A DNA stretch of 64,000 bases, taken from Meghimatium bilineatum. Its lineage: Eukaryota; Mollusca; Gastropoda; Stylommatophora; Philomycidae. The translations under genes and the position numbers were made by a program. The stretch lies in the NCBI GenBank assembly GCA_034231615.1, contig CM067298.1, positions 20,899,478-20,963,477 on the forward strand, given 5' to 3'. The notes under the pieces are model-generated. The model was not told where the DNA came from. It was given only the letters and a program-made list of their open reading frames with translations, and did not search any database. Within the stretch, counting starts at the first letter, position 1, and each line of letters begins with the position of its first letter. This document shows positions 56,041 through 64,000 of the stretch, piece after piece.

Positions 56041-56764
56041 CTTTCGACCCCTTTTCGACCTTCCCCACGGCGCTAAGCTAAACTTTCTTTGAGGTGATAG
56101 GGTTTGTCCTCTTCATCGGTGCATTAATCTTTCCCACAATACTAAGCTAAACTTTCTTTAAGGTGATACAGCTAGTTCTTTTCTGTGATGTATTCACTCT
56201 CCTAGCTCTGCTATTCTGAATCCATTTATACAGTTTAGTCTACGTGAGATTAACGACGTATGATACAAGCTCAATCACTGGATGATAAGCTAGCATGCTA
56301 ACAAGTGAGCTAACTTCACTCTCATCGGAAGTGAAACTTTTACTTCCTGCGACTTACAACATGCATTGTATTTGCGATGATAGAACTTCTTGAAAAAATG
56401 TTCTGACGATCAGTGGCCGCCTACAGAAGCTGGTGTTGTGCATGACGATTAATATGATGACGGCGACGATGGTAGTGATGTTTAAAATTGATATTGTGAT
56501 TATGATGATGACGATTCTGATAAGGATGATAATAATAGTGGTATGCGACGATGATGTGTAATGATGATGATGATATGTAAACATGATATTGATGATAATA
56601 AAAGATCTAATTAACGGTGAATAATTAGTGATCATTGCATCGCCGTGGAATTAAAAGTACATAATTTAAGTTCCAATATTTAAGCAAGGGAGGTCATCTA
56701 AATAATGAATTATAGAGCTGATTTTACTAGTGATTTCCCTTTGTGTTTAAACGTTGATGATTAC
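56041..56764. other. no gene; GAT/ATG-rich low complexity
   Basis: A duplicated phrase, CTAAGCTAAACTTTCTTT, occurs near 56075 and 56145. GATGATGA-type low-complexity sequence occupies 56430-56590. No exon recognised. Confidence 0.5.
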
Positions 56765-56845
56765 TGTGTCCAGTCTCAAACTCCATGCAGAGTAGCAGGA
56801 AATACACCAGGAAAAAGGAAAGAATTGTATCATGGTGACAAAAAA
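56765..56845 (-). repeat. SINE-1 tail fragment
   Basis: TCTCAAACTCCATGCAGAGT, AGCAGGA and TTGTATCATGGTGACA follow the minus-strand SINE-1/LINE-1 3' tail with moderate divergence. Confidence 0.5.
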
Positions 56846-56984
56846 AAAGAGATGAAATGAGATGATGGCGTAACCATAAGTTATCACATGAAACGATATG
56901 ATTCCGAAATCTAGAATCCGCACACTATATCTACACCACCATACAAATAATAATAATAATAATAATAATATTAATAATCAAGTC

Positions 56985-57562
56985 CCGTCTCCGCAACGAA
57001 GGTTGGCTGCAACAGACCTCCAACATTCCCTATGTCTTGTTTTGGTGATGAACTCTGCTAGACTTTAGCTTGTCCATCTTGTGGTGGTATTCTCCTACTT
57101 GTATATATGTCTACCTCTTGCTTGCTTCCCTTTGACTTTACCCTCAAGTAAGGTCTTCAATAAGTTGTCATGTCTTTTAATGTGTCCAAAATATTTTATT
57201 TACCTGATTTTTATTTCTTTTAGTACCGGTAGTTCTTTCTTCATACGAAGTGTTGCTAGAACCTCCTTGTTTTTTTCTTTTTTCTTCATGATGTTTTCCC
57301 TATTCTTCTATATACCCACAACTCAAAAGCATCAATTATGTCTTCTAATTGTTTGTTTAGTGTCCATGTTACTGAGCCATACATTAATATAGAATAGATG
57401 TAGCATTTTATAATTCTCATTTTTAACTTGTTTATAATTTGTTTAGATGTTACTATTTTCCTCATGTCATTGAAGGTACTTTTACCCATTGCTATTCTTC
57501 TTTTAACTTCTGTTTCACATCTACTGTCATTTGTGACTATATATCCAATATATTTATACTGT
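56985..57562 (-). mobile_element. RTE-A, 5'-truncated
   Basis: Follows the RTE-A 3' 580 bp on the minus strand: GTCTCCGCAACGAAGGTTGG through AGTAAGGTCTTCAA, ATGTGTCCAAAATA, then a segment encoding KSTFNDMRKIVTSKQIINKL and YGSVTWTLNKQLEDIIDAFE. Its tail has turned into an AAT microsatellite (56946-56984). Confidence 0.85.
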
Positions 57563-57564
57563 TA

Positions 57565-58026
57565 TTGATACAATATATTGTTAGAAGTCATCTAGAAGCT
57601 GGAGCATGTGTGTATGATTGTGGATAGGTTGCTAAGCATATAATATTCTTCCTCCTCTTACAACATAGGCCTATATATCATGTCACATTATTGCTATTCC
57701 TTGTGACCCTTTCTAGCCCATTTTTTTAAAATAATGTATAAAATGTAATGTTTAATAATGATAAAAATGTATCAGTTTAGGGGTATTTTGTACTGAACAA
57801 CATGATTCATCTGGAAATTGACATGCATGCGAAAGTGTTATGTGTGTCTCACCAATGGCCCACTAGGACAAATCACTCATGCAACAGAAATACTTAGTAG
57901 ATGACATGCTGATAAATTGAGGTTATCTTTTTATAGAATCTTCATGGCATGTAATCTATACAATTATGCTTCTCGTGCTTTTATTTTATTGTTGCAATTT
58001 GTTTTATGCTTTCTTATTTGTATGCT
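57565..58026. other. no gene recognised
   Basis: AT-rich DNA between two opposed RTE copies. No supported feature. Confidence 0.45.
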
Positions 58027-59632
58027 TTCTTACTGAGATGGTCAGAATATATCAAAGAACTTTATGAGGACAATAGACCAGAAATAAACATACAAGATAA
58101 CGGCGAGGGTCCATCAATACTCACAGCAGAAGTAAGGGAGGCACTAAGACACATGAAATATGGCAAAGCCCCAGGTCCAGACAATATCACATTAGAAGAA
58201 TTAGCAGCTTTAGATGACTTTGGAGTTGCAATAATCACAAAATTGCTGAATGACATATATAACAGCGGAAACATACCCGATGATTTAATGAGATCCATAT
58301 TCATAGCATTACCTAAGAAACCAGGGACCACCGAATGTGAAGAACACCGTACAATCAGCCTCATGAGCTAAATAACCAAAATACTTCTCAGAATCATCAT
58401 GAAGAGAGTGAGAAACAAAATAAAACCAGAAATAAGTCCAGAACAATTGGATTTGTAGAAGGCAAAGGCACCAACAATGCGATTTATATATTGAGAACAC
58501 TAATAGAGAGGTCTATAGAGGTAAAAACAGATCTGTACCTCTGTTTTATAGACTACACTAAAGCTTTTGACAAAGTTAAACATAGCGAAATTATACACAT
58601 GCTAGAGAATCTGAACATTGACAGCAAGGATTTAAGAATAATCAAGAACATGTACTGGCAACAAACAGCATCAATAAGAGTAGAAAAGCAATTTGGCCCT
58701 TTTCAACAAATAAAACAAGGAGTCAGACAGGGATGCGTGCTTTCACCAGACCTGTTCTCTCTATACAGTGAAAACATATTGCGTGCAATAGTAGATATCC
58801 AAGGAATATCAGTGGGAGGACATAACATAAATAATTTGAGATATGCGGATGACACTGTTCTGATTGCAAAAAGTGAGGAAGACCTTCAAAACTTCATTAA
58901 AGTAGTAGTCACAGAAAGCAAAGAGAAAGGCCTCTTTCTAAATATCAAGAAAACAGAAGTAATGGTTATTTCAAAGAAATAAAATAACACACCTTGCAAG
59001 ATCATAGTGAATGATATAGTATTAAAACAAGTCCACCAATTCAAATATCTAGGTACAATTATAACAGCAGATGGAAGAAGTTCAACAGAAATAAGATGCA
59101 GAATAGGACAGGCAAAAACAACATTCAGAAAAATGAAAAATATACTGTGTAATATGACCTTGTCATTAGAGGTGAGAAAGAGAGTTTTGCAGTGCTATAT
59201 AACCCCTATACTAACATATGGGTGCGAGTCTTGGACAATAAACAAACTGGAAAGTGGGAGATTGGAGGCAACAGAGATGTGGTTCTACAGAAGAATGCTG
59301 AGAATACCATGGACTGCCAGAAAAACTAATGTAGAGGTGTTAAAAGAGTTAAATGTGAAACGGACCTTAATCAACAATATAAGAAAAAGGCAATCTTCTT
59401 TTTTTGGCCACTTCATGAGACAGGCAGGTTTAGAGAACATAATCACAACAGGCAAGATTGAAGGCACCAGAGACAGAGGGCGACAACGTGAGAAAATATT
59501 AGACAGTTTGACAACCTGGCACGGCAAAGCAACAACAACGACTTTGATACATAATACTGTGGACAGAGAGCTGTGGAGAGCCATGACCGCTTACGCCACC
59601 CGGCATGGCACCTGATGATGATGATGATGATT
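58027..59632 (+). mobile_element. RTE-B, RT to 3' end, longest copy
   Basis: Begins within the RT domain at RWSEYIKELYEDN and runs through [55 protein letters not shown] and [15 protein letters not shown] to the C-terminus and GGCACCTGATGATGATGATG. Three lesions are visible: TAA at 58369-58371; a one-base deletion near 58446 in the EQxGF motif; and TAA at 58979-58981 where the 40-kb copy has GAA. Catalytic aspartates are intact. The endonuclease is missing because of 5' truncation. The last 202 codons (59007-59615) are open. Confidence 0.9.
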
Positions 59633-59639
59633 TGTATGT

Positions 59640-59885
59640 ATGTATGACCCTCTGTAGTTGGGAAGGAGCCAGAGATGGACTGGGCAACACTGTGGAGGAG
59701 GAAGCTGACAGCACTGTTTTTTCCTATGACTGAGGACAATCACAGAAGCACAGTGACTCAGGACATGACAATCATTTTGACTTGAACATTTGTTTGCATG
59801 AATGGAGCAATAGAGAAGTTCGGCACATTGGGTAAAAGGGCATAATCCCATAGATTGCTGGATCAGCCAACCAACTACACAATCA
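59640..59885 (+). repeat. family C, internally deleted copy
   Basis: Shares ACCCTCTGTAGTTGGGAAGG, TTTTGACTTGAACATTTG, GAGCAATAGAGAAGTTCGGC and CCATAGATTGCTGGATCAGC with the reverse complement of 44685-45125, but lacks about 180 bp in the middle. It begins directly at the RTE-B tail, so RTE-B inserted at or within its edge. Confidence 0.72.
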
Positions 59886-59964
59886 TCTGGAAATTGACAA
59901 GTATATATATTTCAACTATTGGTGAATTTGTATTCACTATTTATATGTTTCAGTATAATTGTTG

Positions 59965-60105
59965 GTTCACTCTCAAACTCCCACTCAATCTCTCTTGTGG
60001 CAGGACAATAGTCCTACTAGATTTCCAGCAGGGTGTCCAGGGAGTGGAAATGTGCTGTGTCACCATTTTATTTTCAGCAATGGCCCATCCCACCTGATTC
60101 CAGCA
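59965..60105 (-). repeat. SINE-1/LINE-1 tail-related fragment
   Basis: CTCTCAAACTCCCACT, TGGCAGGACAATAGTCCTAC, AGATTTCCAGCAGG and CAGGGAGTGGAAATG resemble the minus-strand tail seen at 60985, including an inserted GTAGCAGGACCATGGTCCTAC-like segment absent from the two full SINE-1 copies. Confidence 0.5.
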
Positions 60106-60499
60106 TACATGTTTCAGTAATAGCTACATCAAAATATGTGACCTACGTAGAGCTGTGAACAAGAACCAATTTTGCATGAGTTGGTACTCTTTGACAATCT
60201 AACTAGGCTCTCCAACATATGATTACCAGTGTGGCCACAGTGACTAGTGGCAGTTAAATGATTATCTAACCAGGATCTTCAATATGTCATTGCCAGCATG
60301 GCAGCATTGGCTAGTGGTTGTTCCATAGAGGCTCTTCATCATGTGATTGCTAATTTAACGACTGTCACCAGTGATAGTTCCATGGACTAATAGTTTTAAT
60401 GCAATCACAGAATTAGACCAGTTGGAAGATATGGGCTGTATTTCTTCTTCCATGTATATGGCTAGAATGAATGTCCCTAGGAGTTTTGTTTGTTTGTTT

Positions 60500-60650
60500 T
60501 TCGTTCGCTCCATTGTAACCATCACGGATATCCGTGCGATTTCCGCCGGGAGCGTGATTACGTTGTGCCACCGTTATGCGCCTTGTAGGCCTAGCACATC
60601 CGATTTCGGCATGTCCCTAGGAGTGAAGCAAGGTATTACAAGAAACTAGT
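60500..60650 (+). repeat. SINE-1-related internal fragment
   Basis: TTGTGCCACCGTTATGCGCC and CACATCCGATTTCGGCATG recall the SINE-1 segment CGCCTTTCGGCATGACACAT plus CCGACTTCAGC. Richer in CpG than its surroundings. Assignment is tentative. Confidence 0.35.
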
Positions 60651-60984
60651 GGTATATGGGAATCAAAAGAAAAGTTATCAATCAACAACAGAGAACTTGA
60701 ACAGTCAGCTACCACATGCTGAAGGACACAATGAGATTGGAACATGTATGAACATGTCCGGAGTGCAATGATTTTGTTCTGCTAGCAAACATGGAAACTG
60801 GCTCATTCTTGTATAACCACTTAAATGCATCATTGCAATCTCAACTATTTTAGCATAAGAATGTTATGTTGCTTGTGTTCACCGAGACTACAATATCTGT
60901 GCCATTTGGCAAGGCACATCAATTATCCAAAATGTTTGTCATTTAATCTCAATGGAATGGAGAATCTTCTTCCTTCCTTTGCAT

Positions 60985-61320
60985 TCTTCTTCTTCAGCAT
61001 TTATTCTCAAACTCCTGCTGGATCTCCTTTGTAGCAGGACCATGGTCCTACTAGATATCCAGCAGGATGTAGTCCAGAGAATGGAAATTCGTAGTGTTGC
61101 CATTTTATTTGTGCCAATGGCCCGATACATCCATCTTCGGTGGGCCTTTGCATTCATTTTCAAACTCCTGTAGATTATCAAAATGTAGTCTGGAGAACTG
61201 AATGGTTGTGTCATGGTTTATAGCTTTGCTGCGATATTTGTGCCTTTCGACTGACATATCCGAATTCAGTATAGCTTCTGGGTTCTGACACTATCTGGGA
61301 TGGTACAGTCTGAGAAAGTT
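60985..61320 (-). repeat. two adjacent SINE-1 tail copies
   Basis: Two minus-strand tails in tandem. The first (60985-61140) has TTCTTCTTCAGCATTTATTC, TCAAACTCCTGCTGGAT and GGATGTAGTCCAGAGAATGG. The second (61150-61320) has TTTTCAAACTCCTGTAGATT, GTAGTCTGGAGAACTGAATG, TGTGCCTTTCGACTGACATA and GACACTATCTGGGATGG. Both are 5'-truncated relative to 47496-47774. Confidence 0.65.
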
Positions 61321-61629
61321 AGGCAGTTGCTGACAATTTTATAGAAGTTGATGTCAACAACACTGTTTTGTATACACCAATTAAATTGTTGGAATTTGAA
61401 AAATTTTCCTAAAAATGTGAAACATCATGTAGTGTTTTGTTTTCATACTTTTTCTGCTACACATTACTTTTTGGGTAGGATAAATATTTTTGGCATAATA
61501 AAGCAGAGGGTTGGGGTTCCTGAATTCTTGATAGTTGTTGACAAAGGAGGGGAAGGGGTAAAAAATTGTTACCGTAGTTTACACATCAAACAGAAAGTTA
61601 GCTACAAATTTAAAACTAACACTACTTTC
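61321..61629. other. no gene recognised
   Basis: A single 156-codon reading frame crosses into the repeat that follows. It has no recognisable domain or splice context. Confidence 0.4.
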
Positions 61630-61812
61630 ATTACACTTTGTATTGTTACTGTGGCACCTTCCACTTTGTATTGTTACTGCAGCACTTTCCACTTTGTATT
61701 GTTACTGCATCACTCTCCGATTTGTATTGTTACTGCAGCACTCTCCACTTTGTATTGTTACTGCAGCACTTTTCACTTTGCATTGTTACTGTGGCACTCT
61801 CCACTTTGTCCC
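61630..61812 (+). repeat. minisatellite, 28-bp period, ~6 units
   Basis: Units are CACTTTGTATTGTTACTG followed by CAGCACTCTC or close variants. Confidence 0.92.
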
Positions 61813-61814
61813 GA

Positions 61815-62879
61815 CTAGTTTCGACAACATTCTCTGACAGTTTAGTTATTTATATTTCATGTAATTTATGGACATTCCCATAATGATGATTTGACAGTTT
61901 TAAAACATATCAAAAACATAAAATCATTGGAAATAGCCAAGAATAAGACATGATACACATTGATTTATTGCACAAATGTCATGTTTATATGTTATATACA
62001 TCTCCTGGTTTTTTTATATAAAACATTAATTTATATTTTCATACAAGTACCAGTATGTTTTCTTTTAGCAAAAAGGTTGATTTGGGTTTTATAGACTATA
62101 TTTTTTAAACAGAACACATAGATTAGCAGGGGAGAAAAGCAGATATAATGAAAGCTTTATTATAGAACTATTATGAAATACACAAAAAATTGTTGTATAT
62201 CAATTTCATTATTCTCTGGGGAAACAAATGTATGTTGCACAATAAGCTTTCACTACTGTTGTTTTTGTGAATCCATTCATTGGTCAATCATACACATCAA
62301 CACTACAGCACAACATGGACATAACATTTAAAGAAAAGACATACTTGTGTCCAGAAGTAATGGTGACTGGATCAATAATCCTTGGATGTTGTGGTGACAG
62401 CATTATCGAAGTCATAACCTTCACTATTGTTAGATGTTGTAATGATGTGATATAAACAAATTAGACTAACATATGCGGTTGAAAGTAGCGTACCTCAACA
62501 TAAGAGGTATATTTACTTAACCAAAAAAATTGAAATATCTTAATGTAATCTCTGAGATGATAATGACAGGATTATCAAAATCCTGCCCTCCATTATTTTC
62601 AAAAGTCACAAGATCTGATAGGCACATAATCAAACTGGATGTTTGTTCTCACAGTTTAAAGAATATCAATGTAGGCCTATGTAGTATTTCTTACAAATGG
62701 GTAGAATTAAATTATCAAATATTTGTATTGTTTACACATATCATTTTAGTACTATAATATTCCATTCACTTTGTCCTTTATAAAGTAGAATAATATAAAT
62801 GTATGTCTCTTTTATTTTGTAAGCTGGACTATATGTCCATTTCTCATCTTCTCTACAATGTTAGCTAACACTACTCTTT
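61815..62879. other. no gene recognised
   Basis: AT-rich. Short open frames (62267-62455 and 62530-62757) have no splice signals or family resemblance that I can support. Confidence 0.4.
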
Positions 62880-63030
62880 GTTAGAAAAACCACTTTCATT
62901 TCTATTATTTGTAACAAACACTACTTTATTTCTATTTTTTTTGGTAACAAACACTAATTTTATTTCTATTCATTGTAACAAATATTCCACTAATTTCTAT
63001 TCTTTGTAATAAACACTACTTTCATTTCTA
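62880..63030 (+). repeat. minisatellite, ~27-34-bp units, about 5
   Basis: Units contain AACAAACACTACTTT and ATTTCTATT with variable spacers such as TTTGTT or CATTGT. Confidence 0.8.
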
Positions 63031-63081
63031 TTCACTTGTGTAACAAAGGCAAACATGGTTATCATGCTTCTTCTCTTTTAG

Positions 63082-63149
63082 ACAAGAGTACATCTTTCTC
63101 TCTTTCAACCCCTCCTGAACATCAGACAAGGATATCACTCACACACTGG
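63082..63149 (+). CDS. candidate internal exon of an unidentified gene
   Basis: A 68-bp segment preceded by a strong pyrimidine tract and AG (CTTCTTCTCTTTTAG) and followed by a GTATGT donor. Two bases complete an upstream codon, then 22 codons read KSTSFSLSTPPEHQTRISLT HW without a stop, ending in phase 0. Base composition is less AT-rich than the flanks. I do not recognise the protein. It could be an exon of a gene downstream of the window or a chance splice-like segment. Confidence 0.35.
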
Positions 63150-63639
63150 GTATGTTGCACATGATTTTGTTGTTCACACAAGCTCGTGTAACACAGTGAC
63201 AATTAGAAATTATTGTTCAATCAAGAACTATATTTGTTACATAATGCTTCATAGCAATGGCAAACTACTTAATGTATTTATTTTGCATAGAAAATCACTA
63301 AAGAGGTAAATAAATAAATTTAATAATAATAGTAATAATATTTGTAATAATAAGAATAGTCATGCTGATAAACTTTTCAAAATGTAAAATTGTATGCTTT
63401 AATAATATTAGTAATAAAAATAATAATAACATTTGTATTAATAATAACAATAAACTTTTTTTTTAATTGTTAAAATTGTAATCAATAGCCTATAGCCTAT
63501 GTTTTTAAAAACATAGCCTACAATTTCCCATAAAATATACAGAATAAATTGGTGAGCCTGTATAAGAAAATAAAAAACTTGACTATGGTAAACAAATAAA
63601 AAAGGTAGGAGTATAAGAAAGTAGGAACAGTTCTGTTAC
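63150..63639. other. no gene; AAT-rich low complexity
   Basis: Runs of AATAATAAT-type sequence at about 63320-63450. Nothing coding is recognised. Confidence 0.5.
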
Positions 63640-63780
63640 TAGTCTACTGAACTAGCATGTGAAGTTTCTGGGTTAAACTCCTGAGATGGTCACTATCAAG
63701 CTGATCCAGGTGTAAACACTTTGAGGATCAGAATTGACTTCCTTCAAATAAAGATGAAGATTTGTACTGTTATGTAGAAA
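63640..63780 (+). repeat. probable tRNA-headed SINE fragment
   Basis: ACTGAACTAGCATGTGAAGT followed by TTCTGGGTTAAACTCCTGAG has the spacing of tRNA A- and B-boxes; the latter resembles GGTTCGAATCC. The body that follows matches no other copy in the window. Confidence 0.35.
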
Positions 63781-64000
63781 CACCTTGCTACGCTACCTCT
63801 GCTACTGATTACTAGACAGTATTTCTATATCAAGAAGTCAGCAATATATTTGTAATGGTAAACAAGATTAACAATTTATTAACGCAAGCACATGTTGTCA
63901 AGTTATTGGTATTATTATGAAATTCGCTGCCAGATTTCTTAGCAACACCAAGCAATGAAAATACATATAGGCCTATTTTTTGGCTTGCTCATGACCACAG
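63781..64000. other. no gene recognised
   Basis: AT-rich end of the window; TAGGCCTA occurs again near 63970. Confidence 0.45.

Overview
The window is animal nuclear DNA: AT-rich, intron-bearing and crowded with decayed transposons and minisatellites. The mix of RTE-type LINEs, RNase H-bearing LINEs, hAT elements and tRNA-headed SINEs suggests a marine invertebrate, perhaps a mollusc, but that is inference. The only host gene I recognise is the 3' half of a MAX dimerization (MXD/MAD) repressor on the + strand. Its exons are 2139-2253 (helix-loop-helix), 8764-8983 (leucine zipper) and 12835-12989 (acidic tail and stop). The basic region and SIN3-interacting domain lie upstream of the window. 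One further splice-flanked candidate exon (63082-63149) may belong to another gene.

Layout. 1-12,989 is the MXD gene. Its first visible intron holds a nearly complete RNase H LINE (LINE-1, about 2557-7191). 13,000-18,400 is 3' UTR or intergenic DNA with minisatellites. 18,400-31,800 is a transposon graveyard of RTE LINE pieces, a second hAT (22,838-26,137), MITEs and 26-bp and ~70-bp arrays. 33,165-39,755 is dominated by a 34-bp array and a 3.7-kb, 33-bp satellite of about 112 units. 40,000-49,000 holds RTE-B, SINE-1, LINE-G and repeat families C and D. 49,300-56,040 holds a long hairpin, a SINE and a hAT that contains a full-length RTE-A, itself split by an RTE-B. 57,000-61,400 has more RTE and SINE copies. 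61,600-64,000 is mostly unannotated AT-rich DNA.

How the elements relate. Names RTE-A/B/C, LINE-1/D/E/F/G, SINE-1/2 and families C/D/E are local labels for sequences recurring within this window. Several insertions have readable boundaries and target-site duplications (TSDs), which gives a relative chronology. SINE-1 shares its 3' tail with LINE-1, suggesting that a LINE-1 relative mobilises it. LINE-1's 5' untranslated segment recurs alone as family D. Many tandem arrays sit inside transposon copies, so transposons appear to seed minisatellites here.

Limits: all alignments were by eye, boundaries without a TSD are good to about 10-30 bp, and no database search was possible.
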